Part shown: positions 1-9,084 of the stretch, in pieces
Position numbering within the stretch: the stretch's first letter is position 1
Layout: each line of letters starts with the position of its first letter
Notes under the pieces: generated by a model
What the model was told of the DNA's origin: nothing
The model's input: the letters and a program-made list of their open reading frames with translations, nothing else
The model's database searches: none
Translations under genes and position numbers: made by a program
Source of the DNA: Photobacterium sp. CCB-ST2H9
GTDB taxonomy: Bacteria; Pseudomonadota; Gammaproteobacteria; Enterobacterales; Vibrionaceae
Direction: 5' to 3'
Assembly (NCBI RefSeq): GCF_023151555.2
Contig: NZ_CP100425.1
Coordinates: forward strand, 1,612,001-1,676,000
Length of the DNA: 64,000 nt

Positions 1-1
1 T

Positions 2-1369
2 ATCAGCCAGCGGTGTGAGGGATTTGACGCGCTGGCCCGGAATGTCGCAACCATCACGCCGGAGTCGGTTGAATCCTGTACCGGCGTCAGTGCTGATGTG
101 ATCCGTCAAACCGCGATGCTTTACGGACAGGCCCAGAGGGCCATGATCCTGTACGGGATGGGGATTACCCAGTTTGTCAGCGGTACCCAGAATGTGATTG
201 CGTTGTCGAATCTGGCGCTGGTTTGCGGACAGATCGGCCGTCCCGGGACCGGAATCAATCCGTTGCGGGGGCAGAATAATGTGCAGGGTGCCTGCGACAT
301 GGGATGCCTGCCGAATGTCTATCCTGGCTACCAGGCAGCCGATGATCTGGCAGTGCAACAGAAATTTACTCAAGCCTGGGGAACAGAAGTTGCAACCAAG
401 CCCGGTCTCACGTCGCTGGGGATGACCAAAGCAACACTGGCGGGTGATTTTCGGGCCCTGATCATTTTCGGAGAAGATCCGGTCGTGACCGATCCGGATC
501 AGAATCATGTCCGTGCAGCAATGAAAGAGATGGATTTGCTGGTGGTTGCGGAACTGACGATGACAGAAACCGCCAAACTGGCCGACTTCATTTTGCCTGC
601 GGCTTCTTTCGCGGAAAAAGAAGGGACCTTTACCAACTGTGAGCGACGGGTCCAGCACGTGGCACAGGCGCTGCAACCGCCGGGTTCAGCCATGGGTGAC
701 TGGCAGTGGCTCCAAGCACTGGCCGCGAAGCTAGGCAGCGATGCGCTGAACTGGCCAGACAGTGAAGCCGTGTTTGATGAAATGGCCTCACTGACGCCGT
801 CTTATCAGGGGATGTCTTATCCGGGCATCATGCGTGCGCACGGCTTACAGTGGCCTTGTCATTCCGGCGCGCCTGAAGGGACCGCGATTTTGCATCAGAC
901 TACATTTCCGATTGGTAAAGCTCGGTTGATTCCGGTGCATCAGATTGAAATTGATGAACCTGCTGATGAACAATACCCGTTGCTGCTGACCACCAACCGG
1001 CTTCATTTCCATTATGGCTGCGGCTCGATGACCCGGAAATCACCTTTGCTGGAGCGGGAAATACCGGCCGGACTCTTATTTATCAACCCGGAAGACGCCC
1101 GGACGCTGAATATTCAGCGTTATTCGCCGGTGGGTATTCGTTCGCGCCGGGGATATGTCGAGACGCGGGCCATGATCACCGAGGATGTGCCGCCGGGGCT
1201 GGTCGCCATGCCGTATCACTTCAGGGAAGCGCCTTCGAATCAGCTGACGAATACCGCGCAGGATCCTGTCACGAAAATGCCAGAACTGAAGGCATGCGCA
1301 GTGTCAGTGTCGCCGTTACCGCCGGGTCAGGAACCCCGGGGTATCGACCAGTTACGGGAGGAACCATAA
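2..1369 (+). CDS. Formate dehydrogenase catalytic (alpha) subunit, C-terminal part
   Basis: This is the 3' part (455 codons) of a molybdopterin oxidoreductase whose 5' end lies outside the window; the frame is open from base 2. The visible part carries the FDH-H-like stretch with CGQIGRPGTGINPLRGQNN and GACDMG, then a C-terminal molydopterin-dinucleotide binding domain (TTNRLHFHYGCGSMTRKSP). Members oxidise formate to CO2 at a Mo/W-bis-MGD centre. The N-terminal Fe-S cluster and the Cys/Sec ligand would be upstream, so selenocysteine use cannot be judged. The stop lies one base before the start of the next gene, and the two following genes encode electron-transfer subunits. Together they suggest a soluble formate dehydrogenase passing electrons to NAD(P) or a similar acceptor. 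The subunit identity is firm; the acceptor is inferred. Confidence 0.88.
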   Translation: MSQRCEGFDALARNVATITPESVESCTGVSADVIRQTAMLYGQAQRAMILYGMGITQFVSGTQNVIALSNLALVCGQIGRPGTGINPLRGQNNVQGACDMGCLPNVYPGYQAADDLAVQQKFTQAWGTEVATKPGLTSLGMTKATLAGDFRALIIFGEDPVVTDPDQNHVRAAMKEMDLLVVAELTMTETAKLADFILPAASFAEKEGTFTNCERRVQHVAQALQPPGSAMGDWQWLQALAAKLGSDALNWPDSEAVFDEMASLTPSYQGMSYPGIMRAHGLQWPCHSGAPEGTAILHQTTFPIGKARLIPVHQIEIDEPADEQYPLLLTTNRLHFHYGCGSMTRKSPLLEREIPAGLLFINPEDARTLNIQRYSPVGIRSRRGYVETRAMITEDVPPGLVAMPYHFREAPSNQLTNTAQDPVTKMPELKACAVSVSPLPPGQEPRGIDQLREEP

Positions 1370-1370
1370 G

Positions 1371-2402
1371 ATGCAGCAGTATGTGCTGGAATCATTACAG
1401 GCGCTGCAAGTGCACTTGTCTCGGGCGCGGCAGTTCTATCAAGTGGTGGAAAGTGAAGGTGAGGCCTTCTGGCAGCATGTCCCGCAAGGGCCGTTTCCTG
1501 CGCTGACGTCGCAGCAACCCCTCAGTTCGGCGAAAGGATTCTTCTTTGCTGAGCAGGAAAGTCTGTATGTGTTCGATGGTCAGTTTTTCCGCGAAACGAT
1601 TCCGGCACCCGAGCCTTTTGTGTTATTCGGCGTTCAAAGCTGCGACCTGATGGCGATTCATTATCAGGACATTTTTTTCGAACAGGACCCTTATTATCAG
1701 GCGCGGCGGCAGCAGGCCTTACTGGTGGGGGTGGATTGCGTTCACCCGTGTGCGCAGGGCTTCTGCCATCTGGTGAATGCCGGACCGGGTGTCAGAGATA
1801 CCACGGCGGACCTGATTTTACATCCGCTTGAACACGAACAATGGCTGCTGATCGCGGTGACGGATGCTGGCAAGGCATCGCTGCAAGGACTGACGCTGAC
1901 GCCGGCTGCGGATCAGGACAAGCATTCGCGCTGGGATAACCTGAGCCATTGCGAGCAAGAGTTTGAGGATCAAACCTATATTCTGGAAGGCATTGAAAAG
2001 CTCAATCGCGATCAGCCGTCGGCTGAATTCTGGCAACAGGTGGCGATTCAGTGCATTGCCTGTTCCGGCTGCACCACACTCTGTCCGACCTGTTCCTGCT
2101 ACGGAACCCAGCAGGCAGCGATTGGGACAGATGATGCTTCCTGCAGTCAGGCATCACAGACCCGGCAGGTTCGGTTCTGGGACTCCTGTTTATACGAAGG
2201 CTTTCAGCGTGAAGCCAGTTTCCACAATCCCTCCGCGCAGGCCGGTGAGCGGGTGAAGCGTTTCTGGTACCACAAATTCAGCAACGACTTTTTACCGGAA
2301 TTTGGCCGGTATGGTTGTGTGGGGTGCGGGCGTTGCGAGCAGACTTGCCCGGGCGTGATTGGTGTTCATTCGATCATGAAAAGGATTGTCAAAGATGCAT
2401 AA
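1371..2402 (+). CDS. 4Fe-4S dicluster electron-transfer subunit (sulfhydrogenase beta / AsrA-like)
   Basis: A 343-residue iron-sulfur protein. Two cysteine clusters are visible: one from residue 228 (CIACSGCTTLCPTCSC) and one from residue 316 (CVGCGRCEQTCPG). This is the arrangement of the HydB / anaerobic sulfite reductase subunit A family, in which the protein relays electrons between a flavoprotein and a catalytic subunit. It begins two bases after the formate dehydrogenase stop, after a GGAGG-like site, and its end overlaps the next gene by 8 bp, so the three genes are translationally coupled. It probably wires the formate dehydrogenase to the flavoprotein encoded downstream. No hydrogenase or sulfite reductase catalytic gene is visible here, so the name refers to family only. 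Confidence 0.82.
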   Translation: MQQYVLESLQALQVHLSRARQFYQVVESEGEAFWQHVPQGPFPALTSQQPLSSAKGFFFAEQESLYVFDGQFFRETIPAPEPFVLFGVQSCDLMAIHYQDIFFEQDPYYQARRQQALLVGVDCVHPCAQGFCHLVNAGPGVRDTTADLILHPLEHEQWLLIAVTDAGKASLQGLTLTPAADQDKHSRWDNLSHCEQEFEDQTYILEGIEKLNRDQPSAEFWQQVAIQCIACSGCTTLCPTCSCYGTQQAAIGTDDASCSQASQTRQVRFWDSCLYEGFQREASFHNPSAQAGERVKRFWYHKFSNDFLPEFGRYGCVGCGRCEQTCPGVIGVHSIMKRIVKDA

Positions 2403-3243
2403 CCTGACGCCAACGGCCATCCGTCTGATTGACTTTTACGATGATGGTGAGCATGCCCGTCATTTTCGGTTTCAATTGTTCAATACTGATCCCGGGGCAA
2501 CTGCTGTACATCATGATTGGATGCAGGCCAAAACCGGACAGTTCTTCATGCTTTGTCTGCCTGCGGTCGGGGAAGCGCCTTTCACATTCACACAGGTGCC
2601 TGACCAGCAGGGGTATTTTCGCGCACTGGTCCGGAAAATGGGGCAGGTCACGTCAGCGCTGTTTCAATTGAAAGCGGGACAGATTCTGGGTGCCAGAGGG
2701 CCCTATGGCGAGGGCTGGCCGATGGATCAGGTGATCAACAAAAGCATTCTGGTGGTCGGTGGCGGTTGTGGTCTGGCACCTTTGGTTGGCGTGGTCAACC
2801 AGCTTGTGGCACAGAAAAATTACTCGCAACTGATGGTGGTGTATGGTGCCCGCAGTCGTCAGGCGAGAATGCTGACGCCGGAGCGCAGGCAGTGGCAGCA
2901 GGCGATCCCGGTGTTTAACGCCATTGAAGACGGCGATCTTGAGCCGGGTCAGAATGAATTCAGCGGCACGCCGGTCGATCTCCTGCCGATGGTACTTGGT
3001 CAGTTTCAACAGGGTCCGGATGTGGTGCTGCTGGCCGGGCCGCAAGCCATGATGTTTGCGGCGGCAAAACATCTGGTGACCAGCGGGGTTTCTGAACAGG
3101 GAATTTATTTGTCCATTGAGCGCCGTATGCACTGCGGGGTTCGAACCTGCGGGCATTGTTATCTGAAAGACAAGTATATCTGTTCTGATGGTCCGACTTT
3201 CCGCTGGGATGTACTGCAAGCCTACATCCCCCAGAGTCCATGA
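2395..3243 (+). CDS. FAD/NAD(P)-binding oxidoreductase subunit (sulfhydrogenase gamma / AsrB-like)
   Basis: A ferredoxin-NADP reductase-fold protein of 282 residues. The N-terminal half is the FAD-binding barrel. A nucleotide-binding stretch (ILVVGGGCGLAPLVG) starts near residue 117. The C-terminus has a PyrK-type 2Fe-2S motif with cysteines at 247, 252, 255 and 263. I place the start at ATG 2395, with AAGGA about 10 bases upstream; the TTG at 2386 is an alternative. The start lies inside the end of the Fe-S subunit gene. The family passes electrons between NAD(P)H and Fe-S subunits, so this is likely the pyridine-nucleotide end of the formate dehydrogenase. It is convergent with the PEP synthase gene, only 46 bp away. 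Confidence 0.82.
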   Translation: MHNLTPTAIRLIDFYDDGEHARHFRFQLFNTDPGATAVHHDWMQAKTGQFFMLCLPAVGEAPFTFTQVPDQQGYFRALVRKMGQVTSALFQLKAGQILGARGPYGEGWPMDQVINKSILVVGGGCGLAPLVGVVNQLVAQKNYSQLMVVYGARSRQARMLTPERRQWQQAIPVFNAIEDGDLEPGQNEFSGTPVDLLPMVLGQFQQGPDVVLLAGPQAMMFAAAKHLVTSGVSEQGIYLSIERRMHCGVRTCGHCYLKDKYICSDGPTFRWDVLQAYIPQSP

Positions 3244-3289
3244 TGAATCAAGCCCATCACAAAGTTATGCTGGCGCTCTCAGGTGCCGG

Positions 3290-5752
3290 TTACTCGTAAC
3301 CGGCCGTGTTGATCTGGTACTTGAGTTCTGCCAGTGCGACTTGCTCGCAGCCTTTGGCGACCGAGTCCGGGTTCAGGGAAATCGAATCTATTCCGCAATT
3401 GACCAGAAATTCAGCGAATTCAGGATGATCTGAGGGGGCCTGTCCGCAAATTCCGACCTTACAGCCATATTGGTGTGCCACGGTGATCACTTCAGCGATC
3501 ATCTCTTTCACGGCATCGTCTCTGGCATCAAATAAGGGTTTCAGCTCGGCTGAATCCCGGTCGATTCCCAAAACCAGCTGCGTGAGATCGTTACTGCCGA
3601 TTGAAAACCCATCGAATCGTTGTGCAAAGCGGGCGGCCAGAATGACATTCGAGGGAATCTCACACATCACATAGACTTGCAGGCCATTTTCGCCGCGTTT
3701 CAGGCCCGCTTCAGCCATGACGTCCAGCACCTTGTCGGCTTCACCGGTGGTGCGGCAAAACGGAATCATCACAATGATGTTGTCAAACCCCATCGCTTGC
3801 CTGGCTTTGACGATGGCCTGGCATTCCAGCTTGAAGGCTTCCCGGTACAGCGGGTGGTAATACCGTGACGCACCGCGCAGTCCCAGCATCGGGTTCTCTT
3901 CGTTGAGTTCAAAAAACTCACCGCCCAGCAGCCCCCGGTACTCATTGGATTTAAAGTCTGACATGCGCACGATGACTGGTTTCGGGTATTGCGATGCTGC
4001 AATTTTGCCCACGCCCAGCGCCAGAAGGTCGACAAAGTAGTCCGGCTGATGGGCATAGTTCCGGGTCAGGTGGCTGATGGACTCGCGAACCGATGGATCG
4101 GCCACTTTCTCAGGGTGGATCAACGCCATCGGGTGAACGCGAATCTGACTGGAGATGATAAATTCGATCCGGGTCAGTCCGATCCCGGCAACCGGCAGCT
4201 GCCACCAGCGAAAGACACCGTCAGGCATCGCTGCGTTAATCATCACGGCGGTTCGGGTGCGCGGGATCTCATCCAGATTCACTTGCTGAGTCTCGTACTT
4301 GAGGATGCCTTCATACACTTTTCCGACAGCGCCGCCCGCGCAACTTAAGGTGACCGATTGACCTTGGGTCAGGGCTTGGGTCGCATGTTCAGTGCCCACA
4401 ATCGCCGGGACTTTCAGCTCACGGCTGACAATGGCCGCGTGGCTGGTGGGGCCGCCGGTGTCTGTAATGATCCCGGCGGCTTTGCGCATCAGGGGCACCC
4501 AGTCCGGATCCGTTCTTTCGGTCACCAGAATGGCGCCATCCGGAAACGCCTCGGTATTGTGCGGATCATTAATCTGAAAAACGGGGCCAGTAGCAATGGC
4601 ACTTCCGACACTGGCACCTTCCAGCAGCAGGGTGGATGTTTCTTTCAGACGGTAATTGACCAGCACCGCCTGTTCTTTCTGAGATTCGACGGTTTCCGGG
4701 CGGGCCTGAACGAGATACAGCCCCTGAACGTCCTTCGCCCATTCCATGTCCATAGGGCAGCCGTAATGACGTTCAATGAGCACCGCCCAGCGGGCCAGTT
4801 GCAGGATCTCCTCATCAGAAAGGACCAGTGAGCAGCGTTCCTGTTCGGTCGTCGGCAGCGTGACGGTTTGTCTGCCGGTGAAGGGGAGCTTTTCAGGCGT
4901 GCTCTGAGGAGAGGCTTCAGACAGAACGTCCGTCGCATACACCATTTTTTGCTGCTTATTGCCGGGTTGTTTTTCGATAATGGGTCGCTTCCCGGCGATT
5001 TCCAGCAAAGGTTTGTACACCATAAAACGGTCCGGGGTCACGCTGCCCTGAACAATGGTTTCGCCAAGTCCCCAGGCACCGCTGATCATGACCACATCCG
5101 GAAATCCATTTTCCGTATCTAAACTGAACATCACGCCCGCTGCCTGAGATTCGATCATCTGCTGCACCCCGACAGACAGCGCCACCTGCTGGTGAGCAAA
5201 GCCTTTTTCCTGACGGTAGACAATGGCCCGGTCGGTATAGAGTGAGGCGAAACACTGCTTACAGGCGTGCAGTACCTGCTCCCGGCCACGGATGTTCAGG
5301 TAGCTTTCCTGCTGACCGGCAAAGCTGGCATCCGGCAGATCTTCTGCGGTTGCAGAACTTCTGACTGCAACGCTGACATTGCTGTGACCCAATTCGTCAC
5401 ACAGCTGCTGATAGGCATCGGCAATCGCATCTTGTTGGGCGTCCGTAAAGGTGCCCTGTGAGATTAAGTGCCTGATCGCAGCGCCGGTGTCTGCCAGTGT
5501 GGCCGAACCGTCGTCCAGCGCTGCCAGCAGCCGTGCGATCGGCTCATCCAGCTGATTCTGATGCAGAAAGTCACGAAAGAGCTGGGCACTGGTGGCGAAC
5601 CCTGACGGAACCCGGATACCGGCATCTTTCAACTGGCTGATCATTTCTCCCAGACTGGCATTCTTACCGCCAACACAGGGGATGTCGGTGGTGCGTAACT
5701 GGTGATACCAATAGATGATCGGACTGGCAGGGCGCTGAGGATCAGAAGTCAT
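3290..5752 (-). CDS. Phosphoenolpyruvate synthase paralogue (pyruvate, water dikinase)
   Basis: An 820-residue full-length PEP synthase homologue: ATP-grasp nucleotide-binding domain ([10 protein letters not shown] near residue 28, [22 protein letters not shown] near 127), phosphohistidine swivel domain with the catalytic His at about 438 (GGPTSHAAIVSREL), and PEP/pyruvate TIM barrel with a C-terminal catalytic Cys (GICGQAPSD). It should convert pyruvate + ATP + water to PEP + AMP + Pi. It is distinct from the window's other PEP synthase at 26354, which has GGRTCHAA around the His and a divergent ppsR; this one has no ppsR beside it. It lies back-to-back with a P-type ATPase and near formate and acetyl-CoA genes, so a role under low oxygen or fermentation is plausible but inferred. 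Confidence 0.9.
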   Translation of the reverse strand: MTSDPQRPASPIIYWYHQLRTTDIPCVGGKNASLGEMISQLKDAGIRVPSGFATSAQLFRDFLHQNQLDEPIARLLAALDDGSATLADTGAAIRHLISQGTFTDAQQDAIADAYQQLCDELGHSNVSVAVRSSATAEDLPDASFAGQQESYLNIRGREQVLHACKQCFASLYTDRAIVYRQEKGFAHQQVALSVGVQQMIESQAAGVMFSLDTENGFPDVVMISGAWGLGETIVQGSVTPDRFMVYKPLLEIAGKRPIIEKQPGNKQQKMVYATDVLSEASPQSTPEKLPFTGRQTVTLPTTEQERCSLVLSDEEILQLARWAVLIERHYGCPMDMEWAKDVQGLYLVQARPETVESQKEQAVLVNYRLKETSTLLLEGASVGSAIATGPVFQINDPHNTEAFPDGAILVTERTDPDWVPLMRKAAGIITDTGGPTSHAAIVSRELKVPAIVGTEHATQALTQGQSVTLSCAGGAVGKVYEGILKYETQQVNLDEIPRTRTAVMINAAMPDGVFRWWQLPVAGIGLTRIEFIISSQIRVHPMALIHPEKVADPSVRESISHLTRNYAHQPDYFVDLLALGVGKIAASQYPKPVIVRMSDFKSNEYRGLLGGEFFELNEENPMLGLRGASRYYHPLYREAFKLECQAIVKARQAMGFDNIIVMIPFCRTTGEADKVLDVMAEAGLKRGENGLQVYVMCEIPSNVILAARFAQRFDGFSIGSNDLTQLVLGIDRDSAELKPLFDARDDAVKEMIAEVITVAHQYGCKVGICGQAPSDHPEFAEFLVNCGIDSISLNPDSVAKGCEQVALAELKYQINTAGYE

Positions 5753-6024
5753 ACAGTTCTCCTTTCTCTGACTCTGAAGTCATTTAAAACTCAGAGGCGG
5801 GACTCAATTTATTTTAGAAGTGAATTGTTGTGCAGCCAGAAAAGTCGATCCGGTTTTGTCGGACATCACAGGCCGGAAAGAATGACAGGGAGGACGGATT
5901 TTGCTGTCTATGCTTATCCGGAAGAGTCATGAGGGTTTTCCCGGGGAATGCACCGAGTGCTTTTTTGAACTGATCAGATTTGAGGTCTACAGCTCTGAAT
6001 TGAAAGGAGGGGTGTCATTCGATC
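5753..6024. promoter_or_regulatory. Divergent promoter region between PEP synthase paralogue and P-type ATPase
   Basis: A 272-bp non-coding stretch between two divergent genes, so it must hold promoters for both. A strong ribosome-binding site (AAAGGAGG at about 6002-6009) serves the ATPase. I looked for an FNR/Anr box, expected for this type of gene cluster, and found only a mis-spaced TTGA...ATCA at 5965-5976. No other convincing operator is visible. Confidence 0.45.
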
Positions 6025-8742
6025 ATGCAAAATCGAACAGAAAAAACATGGCATGAAATGACATCAGAAGATGTGCTTCATGCGCTGCATGCCAGTCAGG
6101 ACGGCCTGTCTGCTGAAGAAGCGGCTACGCGTTTGCAAACCTGCGGACCGAACCGGTTGCCGGATCCGCCGAAGGAGCACCGGCTGATTCGTTTTCTGCG
6201 GCAGTTTCACAATATCCTCATCTACGTGCTGCTGGGTTGTGCGGCCATGACCGCACTGCTGGGACATGGGTCCGATACGCTGGTGATTCTGGCGGTTGTG
6301 ATTGTCAATGCAATCATCGGCTTTATTCAGGAAGGGAAAGCCGAAGCGGCCATGGATGCTATCCGGCATATGCTCGCGCTGAAAGCCTCGGTGATCCGGG
6401 CAGGGACTCGTCACCAGATTGCCGGTGAGTTGCTGGTGCCCGGTGATCTCGTCTTGCTTGAAGCCGGCGATAAAGTTCCGGCTGATCTGCGGCTGTTGCA
6501 GGTGAACGGACTCCAGGTTCAGGAATCAATCCTGACCGGCGAATCTGTGCCGGTGAGGAAAAGTGTGCAGCCTGTTGCGGTGCATACAACCCTCGGTGAT
6601 CGGGCATGTATGGCGTACAGCGGCACGCTGGTGACCCGGGGGCAGGGGTTGGGTGTCGTTGTAACAACGGGTGCAGGGACAGAAATCGGCAGGATTAGCG
6701 GCATGCTGTCGACAGTTGAAACACTGACCACACCTTTGCTTCGGCAGATGGATATATTTGCGCGGTGGTTGACGGCGTTGATCTTATTGATTGCCGTGGT
6801 GCTGCTGGTCTTCGGATATTTTGTCGCCCATTTCGATTTTACTGAGATGTTCATGGCCGTGGTGGGCCTCTCCGTTGCGGCGATTCCGGAAGGACTTCCG
6901 GCAGTCCTGACCATCACCCTGGCGGTGGGCGTGCAGGCGATGGCAAGACGCAATGCCATTGTCCGGCGTTTGCCCGCCATTGAAACGCTGGGCGCCGTGT
7001 CGGTGATTTGCACGGATAAAACAGGCACGCTGACCTGTAACGAGATGATGGTGGCATCCGTGGTCACTGCATCCCATGCGTTCTCACTGGACGGTGCCGG
7101 GTATGAACCCAAAGGGGAAATCCGGCTCAATGATGTTGCTGTCAGCGCCAGTGAGCATGCCATTTTAGCGGAAATTGGCCGAGTAGCGGCTTTGTGCAAT
7201 GACGCATCGCTGCATCATCACGAAGGCGTGTGGGAAATTGTGGGTGACCCGATGGAGGGCGCTTTGCTGACGCTGACCGGTAAGCTGGGTCTGGCGATTG
7301 AAGAAGAACTGGCCGGATGGGTGCGGACAGACGTGATCCCGTTTGATGCCAAGCATCGGTTCATGGCGACCCTGAATCACGACCACGAAAATCATGCGTT
7401 TATCGCAGTGAAGGGGGCGCCTGAACAGATTTTTTCGATGTGTGTTTTTCAGCGAACGGTCGCCGGAGACATCGAACCGATCAATCTGGGGTACTGGCAT
7501 GAAAAGGCCGAAGAGATTGCGGCGCTGGGGCAGCGCGTCCTGGCGTTTGCGGTCAAACCGGTGCCGCCTGAGCATACGGTGCTTGAATTGACGGATGTGG
7601 CGCAGGATCTGACACTGATTGGCATGGCCGGATTGATCGACCCGCCGCGTCCCGAAGCCATTGACGCGATCCGCGAATGTCATGCGGCTGGCATTCGCGT
7701 GAAAATGATCACCGGCGACCACCAAGGCACCGCCGTGGCGATCGCGAAACAGCTCGCTCTGCAAAATACTGAGCGGGTGCTGACGGGCGCTGATCTGGAT
7801 GAGATGGACGATCCAACGCTGGCTGCGACTGTGGTTGAAACCGATGTTTTCGCCCGCACCAGTCCGGAACATAAGCTGCGTCTGGTGATGGCATTGCAAT
7901 CTCACGGGATGACGATTGCGATGACGGGCGATGGGGTGAATGATGCACCGGCGCTGAAGCGGGCGGATGCTGGGATTGCCATGGGGCTGAAAGGCAGTGA
8001 AGCGGCAAAAGAAGCCGCGGACCTTGTGCTGGCGGATGATAACTTTGTATCCATCGTTGCGGCGGTGCGGGAAGGGCGGACCGTTTACGACAATATCAAA
8101 AAAGTGATCAGCTGGACCTTGCCGACCAATGCCGGGGAGGCACTGACCATTGTGGTGGCACTGCTCTTTGGGATGACACTCCCGATCACTCCGATTCAGA
8201 TTCTCTGGATCAATCTGATTACCGCGATCACGCTCGGGATAGCACTGGCCTTTGAACCGACGGAACACAAGAGCATGCAGCGTTTGCCCCGCCGCCGGGA
8301 CGAACCGCTGCTGACCGGCGAACTGACCTGGCGGATCATCTTTGTTTCGGTGTTACTGCTGGGCGGGGTGTTCGGTATTTACGCCTATGCAATCGATCAG
8401 TCTTATTCGATTGAACTGGCACGAACCATGGCCGTGAATACTTTAGTCGTGATGGAAATCTTCCATCTGTTTTTTATCCGTAATATCTACGGGACGTCAC
8501 TGAAGTGGGAGCTGATTGTCGGCACTCAGGTTGTCTGGCTGACGGTGATTTGCGTCACTGCCGCGCAGTTCGCCATCACCTATTTTCCCCCTTTACAGGC
8601 ACTGTTTGCGACTGTTGCTGTGCCATTTTGGGACGGGGTGATGATCGTGGTGGTTGGCATCGTGTTTTTTGCGATCATCGAAATCGAAAAGCGACTCCGC
8701 TTGTTGTTGCGCGAGATGCACACCGGACATCAGGTGCCATGA
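6025..8742 (+). CDS. P2-type cation-transporting ATPase (calcium-pump-like)
   Basis: A 905-residue P-type ATPase in the inner membrane. Visible in order: N-terminal cation ATPase domain, actuator loop with LTGES, M4 motif PEGLPAVLTITLAVG, phosphorylation motif DKTGT with the aspartate at residue 331, nucleotide-binding domain (KGAPEQ), hinge TGDGVNDAPALK, and six C-terminal membrane segments. The motifs place it with Ca2+ pumps of the SERCA/PMR1 group: M5 keeps the N and E (PTNAGEAL). M6, however, reads LWINLITAITLG, with Ala where SERCA has its key Asp after NLVT. Ion specificity is therefore uncertain (Ca2+, or another cation). The start follows AAAGGAGG at good spacing. It is divergent from the PEP synthase paralogue and convergent with the acyl-carrier-protein gene 29 bp downstream. 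Confidence 0.88.
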   Translation: MQNRTEKTWHEMTSEDVLHALHASQDGLSAEEAATRLQTCGPNRLPDPPKEHRLIRFLRQFHNILIYVLLGCAAMTALLGHGSDTLVILAVVIVNAIIGFIQEGKAEAAMDAIRHMLALKASVIRAGTRHQIAGELLVPGDLVLLEAGDKVPADLRLLQVNGLQVQESILTGESVPVRKSVQPVAVHTTLGDRACMAYSGTLVTRGQGLGVVVTTGAGTEIGRISGMLSTVETLTTPLLRQMDIFARWLTALILLIAVVLLVFGYFVAHFDFTEMFMAVVGLSVAAIPEGLPAVLTITLAVGVQAMARRNAIVRRLPAIETLGAVSVICTDKTGTLTCNEMMVASVVTASHAFSLDGAGYEPKGEIRLNDVAVSASEHAILAEIGRVAALCNDASLHHHEGVWEIVGDPMEGALLTLTGKLGLAIEEELAGWVRTDVIPFDAKHRFMATLNHDHENHAFIAVKGAPEQIFSMCVFQRTVAGDIEPINLGYWHEKAEEIAALGQRVLAFAVKPVPPEHTVLELTDVAQDLTLIGMAGLIDPPRPEAIDAIRECHAAGIRVKMITGDHQGTAVAIAKQLALQNTERVLTGADLDEMDDPTLAATVVETDVFARTSPEHKLRLVMALQSHGMTIAMTGDGVNDAPALKRADAGIAMGLKGSEAAKEAADLVLADDNFVSIVAAVREGRTVYDNIKKVISWTLPTNAGEALTIVVALLFGMTLPITPIQILWINLITAITLGIALAFEPTEHKSMQRLPRRRDEPLLTGELTWRIIFVSVLLLGGVFGIYAYAIDQSYSIELARTMAVNTLVVMEIFHLFFIRNIYGTSLKWELIVGTQVVWLTVICVTAAQFAITYFPPLQALFATVAVPFWDGVMIVVVGIVFFAIIEIEKRLRLLLREMHTGHQVP

Positions 8743-8771
8743 TCCAATCATCAGTGCCATCAGTCGTGCCA

Positions 8772-9017
8772 TCAGGTCAGATGCTTATTCAGATAATCGA
8801 CCATCCCCGTGAAGGTCCTGACCTTGGGATAGTCCGTTTCCGGAATATTGACACCGCAGCTTTTTTTCAACGCGCTGAGCAGATTGAGGTAGTCCATTGA
8901 ATCGAGATCGCAGGTGTCGCGTAAATCCTCATCCGGTTCAATGTCTTCAGCTGTGATTTCCGGTGCCACACTTTGTATTGCGGTGATCACTAAGGCTCTG
9001 ATGTCGTCTTGATTCAT
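8772..9017 (-). CDS. Acyl carrier protein
   Basis: An 81-residue acidic helical carrier protein. The phosphopantetheine attachment site is Ser40 in the sequence LDSMD, where most ACPs have DSL. I place the start at ATG 9017 because CGGAG lies about 7 bases upstream; the longer frame to 9050 adds an unlikely leader. It is the last gene of the acyl-CoA synthetase / E1 alpha / E1 beta / E2 operon, 67 bp after the E2 stop. No fatty-acid or polyketide synthase gene is nearby, so the likely partner is the 2-oxoacid dehydrogenase or the synthetase of the same operon. The carrier-protein identity is clear; the acyl group it carries is unknown. Confidence 0.85.
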   Translation of the reverse strand: MNQDDIRALVITAIQSVAPEITAEDIEPDEDLRDTCDLDSMDYLNLLSALKKSCGVNIPETDYPKVRTFTGMVDYLNKHLT

Positions 9018-9084
9018 TGCTGCTCCGTTTATCGCTATTTGATGGATCACTGTTTTATGGGTAACTGATTTATAGCGGCTTCAT

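Noticed and set aside
5965..5977. FNR/Anr-box-like TTGAACTGATCAG upstream of the P-type ATPase
   Set aside because: The half-sites are one base too close to match TTGAT-N4-ATCAA and the outer bases differ.
7165..8268. 367-codon minus-strand open frame inside the P-type ATPase
   Set aside because: It lies wholly within a well-supported gene, has no family resemblance and is rich in His/Arg/Gln typical of antisense frames.
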